This document shows, piece by piece, positions 9,031 through 18,831 of a stretch of 64,000 nucleotides of DNA. The stretch covers positions 25,245 to 89,244 of the forward strand of contig JAISLU010000001.1 of the NCBI GenBank assembly GCA_031277095.1, read 5' to 3'. The stretch is from Synergistaceae bacterium (lineage in GTDB: Bacteria > Synergistota > Synergistia > Synergistales > Aminobacteriaceae). The notes beneath the pieces were generated by a model. The model was not told the DNA's origin and made no database searches. It saw nothing but the letters and a program-made list of their open reading frames with translations. The translations under genes were made by a program, and so were the position numbers. Position 1 is the first letter of the stretch; each line of letters starts with the position of its first letter.

Positions 9031-9894
9031 ATGAATTCTTTTACCGGGTACCGTTCGGTCGAACTTCGCGGCGAGCCCGCCAGCGCGGCCTTCCCTATGA
9101 TGATCATGTATCCGGCCTGGGTGTGCGAAAGATCGGAAGGCGGCCCACTGAAAAACGGGACGCCGGAAAAAGGGCCCTTTCCTCTGGCGGTGATTTCCCA
9201 CGGCAGCGGCGGAACTCCACTGCTCTACCGAACCCTTGCCCGTCATTTGGCGAACAACGGGTTCGTCGTGGGGATACCCGAACATCCCTTCAACAACCGC
9301 AACGACAACTCGCTGGCCGGGACGGTGGAAAATCTCATCAACCGCCCTGAACATGTGCGGTCGGCCGTCGATTGGTTTTTCGAGAGCAAGGTCTTTTCGC
9401 CCTTGTTGAAACCCGATACCGTCGCGGTCATAGGGCATTCCATGGGAGGATACACGGCGCTGGCGCTGGCGGGCGGGGTACCCACGCCGCTGCCCAGGGA
9501 AGCGGGAGGCGAGTACGCCGCCCCTATCGACGTCAAACCCGATCCCCGAGTCAAAACACTGGTGCTTCTGGCTCCCGCGGCGATTTGGTTCAGGGGGCGG
9601 GGAGCGTTGAGCAAGGTGAAAATCCCGATTTTGATGCTGGTGGGGGAAAAAGACAAACACACGCCCTATGAAAGACACGCCCGCCTCATTCTGGAGGGCG
9701 TCCCCGACAGAACGAAGATTCAGTGCAAGGTCGTCGAAAACGCCGGGCATTTTTCTTTTTTGAGCCCGTTCCCCAAGCACATGATCAAAGAGTCCTTTCC
9801 CCCTTCCCAGGACCCTCCGGGCTTCGACCGCGTGCGCTTTCACCACGCCATGAACGCCGAGATCCTGAATTTTTTGTCGTGCGCTCTTCAGTAA
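9031..9894 (+). CDS. Alpha/beta hydrolase, PAF-acetylhydrolase / dienelactone hydrolase-like
   Basis: 287 residues. ATG 9031 with a ggag site 11 bases upstream is preferred over a TTG at 9007. The protein shows an oxyanion region (AVISHGSGG), the nucleophile elbow GHSMGGY, an Asp in LMLVGEKDKHTP and a His in ENAGHFSFL, which form a complete catalytic triad. No signal peptide is visible, so it is a cytoplasmic esterase or lipase of unknown substrate. It stands alone between the RACE gene and the convergent exonuclease gene. About 55 bases of AT-rich repeat precede it. Confidence 0.85.
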   Translation: MNSFTGYRSVELRGEPASAAFPMMIMYPAWVCERSEGGPLKNGTPEKGPFPLAVISHGSGGTPLLYRTLARHLANNGFVVGIPEHPFNNRNDNSLAGTVENLINRPEHVRSAVDWFFESKVFSPLLKPDTVAVIGHSMGGYTALALAGGVPTPLPREAGGEYAAPIDVKPDPRVKTLVLLAPAAIWFRGRGALSKVKIPILMLVGEKDKHTPYERHARLILEGVPDRTKIQCKVVENAGHFSFLSPFPKHMIKESFPPSQDPPGFDRVRFHHAMNAEILNFLSCALQ

Positions 9895-9927
9895 AAGACA
9901 AATATAAAGAAAAAGACAAATATAAAG
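9893..9927. repeat. 17-bp direct repeat, period 18
   Basis: Two exact 17-bp copies (9893-9909 and 9911-9927) of aaaagacaaatataaag span the 3' end of the hydrolase gene and the gap before the convergent exonuclease gene. The hydrolase stop codon lies at the start of the first copy. Confidence 0.9.
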
Positions 9928-9936
9928 ACTTAAAAC

Positions 9937-10737
9937 TCAGAAATTGAAATCCGCGACCAGGGGCGTGTGGTCGGAGGGTTTTTCCCAGCTTCGAGGATTT
10001 CTGTCCACGAAGCAGGAGCGCGCTTTTTTCGCCAGAGTCTCGTTTGCCAGGATGTGGTCGATCCTCCAGCCAATGTTGCGCGTCAAAGCGTCCTTGACGC
10101 GATAGTCGAAGAAGGTGTACTCGCCCTCCTCCGGGTGAAAAGCGCGGAAAACGTCCGAAAGCCCCCAGGAAACCACCCAGCCGAACTTATCGCGGATCTC
10201 TCGATGGAAACAGACGTGGTCTTTTTTATTTTGAGGGTTGGTGACGTCGATCTCCGTCGGAGCCACGTTCAGATCCCCGACCCAGGCGAAGGCCATGCCC
10301 GGTTTTGCCTCCCGGTCGAAAAAATCGCGCACCCGCTCCAAAAAACGTTTTTTGACTTGGTAGTCCGGGTGAGTGATCTCTTTGCCCTGGGGTACATAGG
10401 TGTTCAACACCGCTATTTCCGGAGTTTTGGCGTAGGCCACTCGGGTGGGGAAATCCGGGTCTTGCCCGTCTTGGAACCCGAAGCGCACCTCCACGGGAAC
10501 CCGGGCGACAACCGCCACGCCGTTGTAGGATTTCTCGCCGCAAAAATAAGGGGTGTACCCCATCGCCTCGAAGGCCGCCGCAGGAAAATCCGCGTCCACG
10601 GTTTTCGTCTCCTGCAAAAAAAGCAGGTCGACCGGCGCGCCGGCCTCCTTCAGCGAGGGCAGCCAGCGCTCCAAAACGGGCATCCGGCTGCGCACGGAAT
10701 TGACGTTGAACGTCGCGATCCGCAGTGTCTTGGACAT
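9937..10737 (-). CDS. xth: Exonuclease III / AP endonuclease
   Basis: 266 residues. All ExoIII-family motifs are present in order: TFNVNS at the N terminus, LQETK metal-binding Glu near residue 43, the GDLNVAP Asp/Asn pair near 154, and the terminal SDHTPLVADF Asp-His. It cleaves abasic sites and removes 3' blocking groups in base-excision repair. The length matches E. coli ExoIII (268). ATG 10737 lies two bases after the stop of the upstream acyl-CoA ligase gene, so the two are likely co-transcribed. Confidence 0.95.
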   Translation of the reverse strand: MSKTLRIATFNVNSVRSRMPVLERWLPSLKEAGAPVDLLFLQETKTVDADFPAAAFEAMGYTPYFCGEKSYNGVAVVARVPVEVRFGFQDGQDPDFPTRVAYAKTPEIAVLNTYVPQGKEITHPDYQVKKRFLERVRDFFDREAKPGMAFAWVGDLNVAPTEIDVTNPQNKKDHVCFHREIRDKFGWVVSWGLSDVFRAFHPEEGEYTFFDYRVKDALTRNIGWRIDHILANETLAKKARSCFVDRNPRSWEKPSDHTPLVADFNF

Positions 10738-10739
10738 GG

Positions 10740-12248
10740 TTATTTCTTTTCCCTTTCTCGCTCCCGCAAAACCCGGCGCAGAATTTTGCCCGTTCCCGAC
10801 AGGGGAAAATCGCCCACAAATTCGACCTTACGGGGCACCTTGAAGTGCGCCAGCCGTTCTTTGCAGTACTTGACGATCTCCAGCTCCGTAACCTCGGCTC
10901 CGTCGGCCTTCTGAATGAACGCCTTAGGGACCTCGCCGTTGACCGGATGGGGCATCCCCACCACAATGGCCGTCTTCACTCCGGGGTGAGTGTGGAGCAC
11001 CAGTTCCACCTCCTGGGGGTATACGTTGAACCCTCCGACGATGATGATGTCCGTCACCCGGTCCAGAATACGGATGTAGCCGTCCTCCAGCCGCACATAG
11101 TCTCCCGTGTTGAACCAGCCGTCGTCGAAACGCTCCACCGTCAGCTCCGGCGCGCGGAAGTAGCCGCTGCTCACGGAGGGGCCCCGCACCCACAGCACGC
11201 CCTCGTCCTTGTCCGTCTTCTCGCCCTTCTCCGTGCGCAAATGCCATTCGTAGCCGCTGAGAAAGGGCCCTACCGTTCCGGAGCGATGCTCTTCATAGCT
11301 CCGGTTCACCGCCACCACGGGGGAAGTTTCGGTGAGGCCGTAGCCCTCCATGATGTCTTTGCCCGCGACGCGAATCGCGACTTCGTGCATGTTCGCGTTC
11401 AGACGGTCCCCTCCGCTTATCAGCAACTTGGAGGAGGCAAAAAGATCTTTGGAAACGCTGCCTCGCTCCATTGCCGACAGCAGGTAGGAGAAGATCGTAG
11501 GAACGCCGACCATGATGTCGACCCCGGCCTCGCGGACAGCCCTTACCGTTTGCTGGGGGGGCAGAAAGCCGGGGACTATGGCCTCGGCGGCGTGCATGAC
11601 CAAGGGCATGATCATGCAGACGGTGTAACCGAAAGAGTGAAAGTTGGGAAGCACGGCCAGGAAAACGTCTCCCGGCTCCAGAACCCGTAGCGCCTCCCAG
11701 ATTGCGGTGCAGTTGGAGTGGATGTTGCCATGACTCAAAGGCACCGCCTTGGGCAACCCGGTGGTGCCGGAGGTGGCAAAGATAACGGCGATATCCGGGG
11801 TTTCGAGGGAGGATGTTTTTCCCTCCAGGGCGGGCAAGGGCCCCACGGAAGGACAGGTGACGCATGTGAACCCCTTTTCCTGCAAAACGGCCCCGGCCTC
11901 CTCTCGAATCGCGTCGGAGGCAACGACGACGAAGGGCTCGATCAACTCCAGGGTGCCGATCAGGGAAGGCATCCCCGATTTGACGTTTAGCGGGGATATC
12001 GTTCCACCCAGCCTCCAGACGGCCAGGGAAAGGGCTATGATCATGGGGCAGTTTTGCATCAGAACGCACAGCCGCTGGCCTCTTCCAAATCCGGAGGCGC
12101 GAAGGGACGCCTCGCATTCGTCCGCCAGCCTTGAAAAATCCTCATTGGAGTACCATTTTCCATCCCACCAAAAACATCGAGCGTCTCTATTTTTCGCTAA
12201 TTTCGCGTCGATGACGCTTTCAAGCCTCACAGACATGTTTCCAGACAT
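10740..12248 (-). CDS. AMP-binding acyl-CoA synthetase
   Basis: 502 residues from ATG 12248 with ggagg nine bases upstream. The ANL superfamily signatures are present: P-loop-like FATSGTTGLPKAV, A5 motif EGYGLTETSPVV, A7 GWFNTGDYVRLEDG, hinge RVTDIIIVGGFNVYP and the A10 lysine SGTGKILRR. It activates a carboxylic acid, probably a fatty acid, to an acyl adenylate and then to acyl-CoA. An N-terminal doublet MSGNMSV comes from a short repeat around the start codon (ATGTCTG twice, 12 bases apart). Chain length is not predictable from these motifs. Confidence 0.92.
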   Translation of the reverse strand: MSGNMSVRLESVIDAKLAKNRDARCFWWDGKWYSNEDFSRLADECEASLRASGFGRGQRLCVLMQNCPMIIALSLAVWRLGGTISPLNVKSGMPSLIGTLELIEPFVVVASDAIREEAGAVLQEKGFTCVTCPSVGPLPALEGKTSSLETPDIAVIFATSGTTGLPKAVPLSHGNIHSNCTAIWEALRVLEPGDVFLAVLPNFHSFGYTVCMIMPLVMHAAEAIVPGFLPPQQTVRAVREAGVDIMVGVPTIFSYLLSAMERGSVSKDLFASSKLLISGGDRLNANMHEVAIRVAGKDIMEGYGLTETSPVVAVNRSYEEHRSGTVGPFLSGYEWHLRTEKGEKTDKDEGVLWVRGPSVSSGYFRAPELTVERFDDGWFNTGDYVRLEDGYIRILDRVTDIIIVGGFNVYPQEVELVLHTHPGVKTAIVVGMPHPVNGEVPKAFIQKADGAEVTELEIVKYCKERLAHFKVPRKVEFVGDFPLSGTGKILRRVLREREREKK

Positions 12249-12271
12249 CTTTTATATCCTCCCTACCCGAT

Positions 12272-12664
12272 TCATCCTTTCCAGGCGACAACCTCGATTT
12301 CGACCTGGGCGGCTCTCGGCAATTCTTTGACGGCGACGAAGGACCGCGCCGGCGGGTTTTCCGAAAAGTACCGCGCGTACACGCCGTTTATGGGCGCGAA
12401 GTTGTCCATGTTCGTGACGAATACCGTCGTTTTGACCACCTGCTCCATAGTGAAGCCGGCGCTTTCCAGGATGTTTTTGACGTTCTCCAAGACGAACTCC
12501 GCCTGCTCCTCCACAGACCCCGCCGTTATCTGTCCTGTTTTGGGGTCGAGAGGGATTTGTCCCGAGGCGAAAAGAAAGTCTCCGGCCTGGACGGCCTGAC
12601 TGTAGGGCCCGATGGCGGCCGGAGCCTTGTCCGTGGCGATGATTTTTTGCATGACTTTTGCCAT
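12272..12664 (-). CDS. ridA: RidA family 2-iminobutanoate/2-iminopropanoate deaminase
   Basis: 130 residues from ATG 12664, with a gggggagg ribosome site. It shows the YjgF/RidA pattern: IGPYSQAV, LFASGQIPLDPKTG, the PARSFVAVKELP segment with the conserved Arg, and IEVEVVAWKG at the end. RidA hydrolyses reactive enamine/imine intermediates made by PLP enzymes. It lies 16 bases after enolase and 23 bases before the acyl-CoA ligase, in one minus-strand run. Confidence 0.95.
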   Translation of the reverse strand: MAKVMQKIIATDKAPAAIGPYSQAVQAGDFLFASGQIPLDPKTGQITAGSVEEQAEFVLENVKNILESAGFTMEQVVKTTVFVTNMDNFAPINGVYARYFSENPPARSFVAVKELPRAAQVEIEVVAWKG

Positions 12665-12680
12665 GATGGAACCTCCCCCC

Positions 12681-14030
<1,350 letters not shown>

Positions 14031-14090
14031 TCAATTCGATGGCCCTAAAAGTAAAAACTTATTTCATATTTCAAAGGTCCGGAGACACGG

Positions 14091-14366
14091 TCACCACGGA
14101 CGCTCGTCCGTCGATACCTGGCGCTCTTCGGTCACCTCGTAAGGCACAGTCTGGGGGCGTTTCAGAAGAGATTCGTCGGCGCACAAGACCTTCACCTTCA
14201 AAACGCGGGCCATATAGGCGATCTCGATTGTCCGGCCCTCCGTGACCTCGGCGGAGGATTTGCAGGTTCTGCCGTCGATTCTGACGGCTCCGACCTCGAT
14301 CATTTCCTGCGCCGCAGTCCGGCGTTTCACCAAGCGCGCCGCTTTCAAAAATTTGTCTATTCTCAT
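14091..14366 (-). CDS. rqcP: RqcP-type S4 RNA-binding protein
   Basis: 91 residues. The S4 fold is clear: MRIDKFLKAARLVKRRTAAQEMIEVGAVRIDGR, followed by a short beta tail. It matches the RqcP/YabO/Hsp15 group, which binds the 50S subunit and helps RqcH add C-terminal Ala tails to stalled peptides. It lies 111 bases upstream of enolase on the same strand. The ~430 bases upstream of it hold only repeats. Confidence 0.9.
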   Translation of the reverse strand: MRIDKFLKAARLVKRRTAAQEMIEVGAVRIDGRTCKSSAEVTEGRTIEIAYMARVLKVKVLCADESLLKRPQTVPYEVTEERQVSTDERPW

Positions 14367-14854
14367 TAAACTATCCTCAGATTCTCAAGATGTCCTCATC
14401 AAAATGTATCATCAAAATTTGCCATCAAACAAAATGTGTCGGGGATCACAAAATCCCGCCACATCTATAGATCAGTTTACATCATAATGAAGTTGCGCAA
14501 AACAGGCATTTTTACACGCTCGAAATAGGACTGAGCGAGGTTGTTGGCAGAAAGAGGCCGTAAAGAGACAAATGAACCCGACCAGGAAATGCATTGGTCG
14601 AATTTGCGCGGCGAAGGGCAGGCAAACAATAGGTGAATAGCAGGCGAAGGGTAAGCGAAAGGTAAGCGAATGATAGAATGAAGGCAAGCCCCTGCGTCGG
14701 ACTCTTCTTTGACTCTTCTTTGACTCTTTTTTGACCGGGGCTTTCGCCGAGGGTTTCAGGGGGGCCGGCGAGGACCGCAGCCGGCTATGGGTATGTTTTG
14801 TTTAAAATTAAGACCGCGAAAACTTGTTTTACGTGCATTAAGGAGACGAGATTC
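14367..14854. other. 488-base intergenic region with repeats only
   Basis: No credible gene. It contains an atcaaaatg-type repeat at about 14395-14440, a gtaagcgaa-type repeat near 14650-14672, the 11-bp triplet array at 14700-14732 and a GC-rich inverted repeat (gccgg...ccggc, 14764-14785). The promoter of the secreted protein at 14855 should be near its right end, but I see no clear boxes. The 71-codon minus frame at 14472-14687 has no ribosome site and I reject it. Confidence 0.6.
14700..14732. repeat. 11-bp tandem repeat x3
   Basis: Units 14700-14710, 14711-14721 and 14722-14732 read gactcttcttt, gactcttcttt and gactctttttt. The 11-bp unit in non-coding DNA contrasts with the multiple-of-three units found inside genes. 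Confidence 0.9.
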
Positions 14855-16660
14855 ATGAAATGTGTTCCGCTTGCCGACGCCCGATCCCTTCGGTTCAGGG
14901 CGTGGGTATTTTTATCGCTGTTGTTTCTGTCCTTTTTTGCCAGCGGCGTATATGCCGCGCCCGCCGTCGTGGGCAAGGACGTTTTCCTGTCTCAACTGCT
15001 GGCGGCCAGGGGGTTCGAAACGGAAAACAGCGCGCAGGAAAACGCCGCCTCGATTCTCAAAAGCGGCATCGTTCCCGAGGCCGTCACAAACCTTGCCGCT
15101 CCGGCGACGCGTCTGGACGTCTTGCGCTGGATGATTCACTCCCTGGGCCTTGCCGCGGAGGCGCGGATATTGTCGGGGCTGGAGCTTCCCTTCAAGGACG
15201 TCAAATCTCTGTCCCCCTTCGAGAAGGGATGCCTGGTCGTCGCGACTCGCATGAATCCCCCTCTTTTCAAGAGTTCGGCGCCGGAGTTCGGGGCTGCCCA
15301 CCAAATAGCCCCGGACGAAGCCCAGTTTCTGCTCTCCAACGTGAGACGGGCCAGCCAGCATTTGAAATTGGAGGTGAGTTTCTCGCCCACGCCGGGCATG
15401 GATCTGGAGATTTACCGGGAGGGAACCTTCAGCGGCATCCCCAAGTGGAGGGTCTTCGTCGACGGGTTCGACGAAAAAGCGGAGGTCGACCAACTGCAAA
15501 ACTTTTTCGCCTCTCAGGGCTTCAAGATGAAATCGAGCAACCCCAACTACGAATGGAGACTGGGCAGCGAGCTTTTGGAGGACTACGCGCGCGTGCGCCA
15601 TCTCGTCGCCCTCGCCAGAGATCGTGGGAAATCTTGCCGTGTTTTCGCGTCCATAAAAAATACGAATTTGGAAAATCAACCCCTTTATTGGGCGCTTTTG
15701 ACTGTGGACCCCTTTCTTTACGTGATGGAGCCCGTCATCGCGCCGGGGGGAATCACGACGCTCGCCCCTCTGTCCTCCATGCTCCGGGACAGCTCGGCCA
15801 AGGCGGCGATCAACGCGGGCTTCTTCGCCCTCAACGGGCGCAACAAAGGGTCGCCCATCGGGACTCTCAAAATCGGCCGGACCCTCGTCAACAAACCCTA
15901 TCAGGGGCGCACGTGTCTGGGTTGGAACAAGGACAACCGCGCAGCCTTCGGCGAGGTCTCGTGGAATGGCCAAGTGCGGCTGAAAGGAGACCGGCTGAAC
16001 GGGGATCTGTTGACGGTCAATTTCTTGAATTACCTGGCCAAGGGAAACGCCGTGGTGCTTTATAACACGTATTACGGGAAACCGACCCCGACTCACGACC
16101 AGGTCACGGAGATCGTCGTGGAGGACGGCGTCTGCGTTTCGGTCAACTCCACCGGGGGGACGGCCCTCGGGCCCGGACGCAGCGTCGTCGCCGGCTACGG
16201 CGTCAATGGGAGAATTTTAGCGGAACGCCTGCAGGCGGGAGACGAGGTATGGATCGAGAGTACCCTCAACAACGGGGACCCGCGCTGGAACGATATGGAC
16301 GACATCATTCAGGCAGGCCCATTTCTCATCAGCAACGGGGCGATCAAGATCGAATCCGAGGGCTTCAGCGCGTCGCTTCTCAACCTTCGGCATCCGCGCT
16401 CCGTCATTGGCCTGACGGGCGGCGGCAAGTGGGCTTTTTTCGTCGGGGACGGCCGCGACGGAATGCACAGCGTCGGCTTCACCCTGCAGGAGGTGGCTGC
16501 CATTCTCAAAATGAAGGGCGTCGCCTATGCGTTGAACCTGGACGGAGGAGGCTCCACCGAGATGATCATCGAAAACAAGATCTTCAACTCCCCCTCCGAG
16601 AAGAGGGAGCGCCCCATCAGCTACGGGGTCGGGGTAAAGCTGCGCAGCCCGTCGCCTTGA
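14855..16660 (+). CDS. Secreted phosphodiester glycosidase-domain (NAGPA-like) protein with SLH-like N terminus
   Basis: 601 residues from ATG 14855, ten bases after aaggag; the longer frame from TTG 14798 has no site. A signal peptide is clear (FRAWVFLSLLFLSFFASGVYA-type hydrophobic core ending near residue 40). Residues ~45-105 look like one S-layer-homology unit (..ILKSGIVPEAVTNLAAPATRLDVLRWMIHSLGL). The C-terminal ~320 residues match the NAGPA/DUF2233 fold: AAINAGFFALNGRNKGSPIG, NSTGGTALGPGRSVVAGYG and the signature YALNLDGGGSTEMI near the end. Such proteins act on phosphodiester-linked sugars of exopolysaccharide or wall polymer. It is likely an envelope protein held by the SLH unit. Substrate unknown. 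Confidence 0.85.
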   Translation: MKCVPLADARSLRFRAWVFLSLLFLSFFASGVYAAPAVVGKDVFLSQLLAARGFETENSAQENAASILKSGIVPEAVTNLAAPATRLDVLRWMIHSLGLAAEARILSGLELPFKDVKSLSPFEKGCLVVATRMNPPLFKSSAPEFGAAHQIAPDEAQFLLSNVRRASQHLKLEVSFSPTPGMDLEIYREGTFSGIPKWRVFVDGFDEKAEVDQLQNFFASQGFKMKSSNPNYEWRLGSELLEDYARVRHLVALARDRGKSCRVFASIKNTNLENQPLYWALLTVDPFLYVMEPVIAPGGITTLAPLSSMLRDSSAKAAINAGFFALNGRNKGSPIGTLKIGRTLVNKPYQGRTCLGWNKDNRAAFGEVSWNGQVRLKGDRLNGDLLTVNFLNYLAKGNAVVLYNTYYGKPTPTHDQVTEIVVEDGVCVSVNSTGGTALGPGRSVVAGYGVNGRILAERLQAGDEVWIESTLNNGDPRWNDMDDIIQAGPFLISNGAIKIESEGFSASLLNLRHPRSVIGLTGGGKWAFFVGDGRDGMHSVGFTLQEVAAILKMKGVAYALNLDGGGSTEMIIENKIFNSPSEKRERPISYGVGVKLRSPSP

Positions 16661-16661
16661 C

Positions 16662-17117
16662 ATGAGGGACTCGCTGCGAATATGGGGAGTGGGCAACGTG
16701 CTTTTGGGTGACGACGCCGCGGGATGCCGGGTGGCGGAACTCCTGCGGGAGCGAGGTGCCCAGGGTGTCGTCGATTGCGGCACGACGCCGGAAAACCACG
16801 TCGCTGCGCTGCGGAAAAATCCCCCCGAGGCGCTTTTGATTGTGGACGCGGCGAACATGGGTCTTTCTCCCGGACAATACCGAAAGCTCTCCCTAAGTGA
16901 ATTGGACTCCGTCATGGAGTCGAGCCACGGTGTCCCCTTGCCCCTCCTGCTCCAGGAGTTTACGGACTCCATCGAAATCGCTGCGCTGGGGATTCAACCG
17001 TCGACCCTGCAGCTGGGGGCGCCCTTGTCTGAAACCGTGGAAAAAGCCGCCCACCGCGTCGCGGATCTCATCGCGAAGGACCAATGGAGGTCCGTCGAGA
17101 ATTTCGCAAGAACGTGA
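16662..17117 (+). CDS. Hydrogenase maturation protease, HycI/HybD (M52) family
   Basis: 151 residues. GVGNVLLGDDAAG at residues ~9-21, IVDAANMG near 66 and SSHGVPLP near 86 supply the three nickel-contacting acidic/His positions of peptidase M52. These proteases trim the C terminus of the large [NiFe]-hydrogenase subunit after nickel insertion. The start is one base after the stop of the secreted protein gene. No hydrogenase structural or hyp gene is in the window, so its substrate lies elsewhere. Confidence 0.85.
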   Translation: MRDSLRIWGVGNVLLGDDAAGCRVAELLRERGAQGVVDCGTTPENHVAALRKNPPEALLIVDAANMGLSPGQYRKLSLSELDSVMESSHGVPLPLLLQEFTDSIEIAALGIQPSTLQLGAPLSETVEKAAHRVADLIAKDQWRSVENFART

Positions 17118-17189
17118 AAGGAGAGTGAAAGAAGAGCGAAAGATGATGCCCTGAGTTTCCTTTCCGCCTCGCGAAAGAAGCGAAACAAG

Positions 17190-17223
17190 GCTGTTGTACC
17201 TACCGTGCAGCAGCCTTTATAAT
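17190..17223 (+). promoter_or_regulatory. Promoter overlapped by a perfect RNA-type hairpin
   Basis: A -35 box TTGTAC (17194-17199), an 18-base spacer and a perfect TATAAT (17218-17223) precede the gene at 17264. The arms gctgttgtac (17190-17199) and gtgcagcagc (17205-17214) pair over ten positions, two of them G-U, with a five-base loop. The hairpin covers the -35 box and spacer. It may be an operator, or the remnant of a terminator for the upstream gene. Confidence 0.6.
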
Positions 17224-17263
17224 ATTTACACTTTATGAGGAGGGTGTCGGAGAAGGTGATGCC

Positions 17264-17644
17264 GTGATCGTTAAGGTAAAATACTGCGGAGGCTGCAATG
17301 CCAGTTATGATCGTGCCGCGCTGGTGAAGAGCGTTCAGGAGGCGTTTCCGTCGATAACGTTCGCTTACGCGGGCGCGGCCCGGGAAGAGGAGTCCCGAAG
17401 GGACCAGATTTGCGAGGAGTCCCGAAGGGACCAGGACTTCGCCCTCATCGTGTGTGGTTGTCCCGTCCGATGCGCGGATTATAAGGATTTTCGGGGATCT
17501 CTGGGAAGATTCGTGGTTGCGTCTCAAAGCGACCTCTCTTTGGCCTGCCAGGAGATCGAGAGAGTCGGGAAGGCGGAGATCGAAGAAACAAAAATTGAAA
17601 AAACAGAAATCGGGAAAACAGAAATCGAGAACACATCGGCGTAG
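17264..17644 (+). CDS. Small Cys-rich protein of unknown function with repeat-expanded sequence
   Basis: 126 residues from GTG 17264 with ggagaagg upstream. The core has CGGCN near residue 9 and VCGCPVRC near residue 64, spacing that suggests a metal or Fe-S site, as in CGGC-type small proteins of anaerobes. I cannot name the family with certainty. Two in-frame expansions disturb it: EESRRDQ appears twice (27-bp period) between the Cys motifs, and the last ~20 residues are a five-residue repeat (IEETK/IEKTE/IGKTE/IENTS). It is likely cytoplasmic and redox- or metal-related. Confidence 0.75.
   Translation: MIVKVKYCGGCNASYDRAALVKSVQEAFPSITFAYAGAAREEESRRDQICEESRRDQDFALIVCGCPVRCADYKDFRGSLGRFVVASQSDLSLACQEIERVGKAEIEETKIEKTEIGKTEIENTSA
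17387..17434. repeat. 21-bp exact direct repeat, period 27, inside a gene
   Basis: The copies 17387-17407 and 17414-17434 are identical over 21 bases (gaggagtcccgaagggacca + g). They encode EESRRDQ twice in the small Cys-rich protein. The period is nine codons, so the duplication is in frame. Confidence 0.95.
17579..17638. repeat. 15-bp tandem repeat x4, in-frame C-terminal tail
   Basis: Four degenerate 15-bp units at the 3' end of the Cys-rich gene give a pentapeptide repeat I-E/G-x-T-x. The same five-codon period recurs in the ACP at 48166-48240. Confidence 0.85.
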
Positions 17645-17720
17645 ACCTTTTTTCATGCTTTTATTTTCTTGCTTTTATTTTTATGCTTGCGGGCAGGGAG
17701 CAGCGTGTCCCATATCGAGA

Positions 17721-18722
17721 ATGAATGGGGGGATCGTCTTGATTTCGGTATTGAGAACACATACTCACGGCAAAACTTCAGGCCACGAAGAACTGTCGCT
17801 GGACAATTTGCGGCCGGGAAGCTGGGTCAACGCCATCGCCCCCACCCGGCGGGAGTTGGAGGACATCGCCCGCGTCGTCGCCGTTCCCTTGGATTTCCTC
17901 ACCGCCGCCACGGACATCGAGGAATCGAGCCGCATCGACTTCGAAGAAGCGGACGAGGACAGCGGGAACACCGCCTGCATGCTGCTGGTCATCAACATTC
18001 CCAAACATCCCGAGAGCTTCGATTTCGACACTTTGCCTCTGGGCATCGTCCTTACGGACAAAATCTTCATCACCGTCTGTCTGGAGGAAAACGACATCCT
18101 CCCCGGCCCCAAGGGCGGGGTGAGCGGCTTCTGCACGTGGAAACGCACCCGGTTCCTTCTGCAGATCCTCTACAAGACGGCCAGCACTTACTTGCAGTAC
18201 ATCAACGAGATGAACCGCATGTCCGATTCCATCGAGACGGCCCTGCGCCAATCCATGCAGAACGAGGAGCTCTTCAAGCTGATGGACCTGGAAAAGGGCA
18301 TGACCTTTTTCACGGGAGCGCTCCGCAGCAACCGGGTGGCGGTGGACAAGCTGGTGCGTATGCTGAACAACGTCCAGTTTCAGGAGCTGGTGAAGGTCCG
18401 CGAGGAGGACGAAGACCTGATGGAGGACGTCATCGTCGAATACGACCAGGCTTATGACATGGTGCGGGTCTACAGCGACGTGCTGGGGGGCATGATGGAT
18501 GCGTTTGCCTCCATTATCTCCAACAACTTGAACATCGTGATGAAATTTCTGGCCTCCATGACGATCATCATCTCGATTCCCACGGTCGTTTCCAGTTTTT
18601 GGGGCATGAACATCGGAGTCCCCTTGAGCGACGCGCCTTACGCTTTCCTGGGGGTCATGGGGGTAGCCGCCGGCCTGAGCGGCATCGCCGCCTACTGGCT
18701 CTGGAAAAAGCGCATGTTTTGA
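17721..18722 (+). CDS. corA: CorA-type divalent cation transporter
   Basis: 333 residues from ATG 17721. A TTG at 17739, which follows a gggggg run by seven bases, is an equally plausible start (327 residues). The cytoplasmic N-terminal funnel is followed by a long helix, then two C-terminal membrane helices. The CorA signature is SFWGMNIGVP after helix 1, and the C terminus is basic (WLWKKRMF). It forms homopentameric Mg/Co/Ni channels. The upstream open frame from 17454 overlaps the previous gene and is rejected. Confidence 0.92.
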   Translation: MNGGIVLISVLRTHTHGKTSGHEELSLDNLRPGSWVNAIAPTRRELEDIARVVAVPLDFLTAATDIEESSRIDFEEADEDSGNTACMLLVINIPKHPESFDFDTLPLGIVLTDKIFITVCLEENDILPGPKGGVSGFCTWKRTRFLLQILYKTASTYLQYINEMNRMSDSIETALRQSMQNEELFKLMDLEKGMTFFTGALRSNRVAVDKLVRMLNNVQFQELVKVREEDEDLMEDVIVEYDQAYDMVRVYSDVLGGMMDAFASIISNNLNIVMKFLASMTIIISIPTVVSSFWGMNIGVPLSDAPYAFLGVMGVAAGLSGIAAYWLWKKRMF

Positions 18723-18738
18723 AACATAAGTTTACTAT

Positions 18739-18767
18739 TTGACTTGAAGTTTCCTTTGGTTTATTAT
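18739..18767 (+). promoter_or_regulatory. Sigma70-type promoter for ornithine carbamoyltransferase
   Basis: TTGACT (18739-18744), a 17-base spacer and TATTAT (18762-18767), 64 bases before the start codon. It is the best-formed housekeeping promoter in the window. Confidence 0.75.
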
Positions 18768-18831
18768 GGCGTAAACAGTTGATTGTACGGATACGAGACA
18801 AGAATAAAGAATACGAGAGGGGTCTTTTGTT

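Noticed and set aside
14472..14687. 71-codon minus-strand frame in the large gap before the secreted protein
   Set aside because: No ribosome site, Cys/Phe-rich odd composition and overlap with repeats; not a gene.
17454..17720. N-terminal extension of CorA
   Set aside because: It overlaps the preceding Cys-rich gene and has no start site; the extra sequence has no CorA character.
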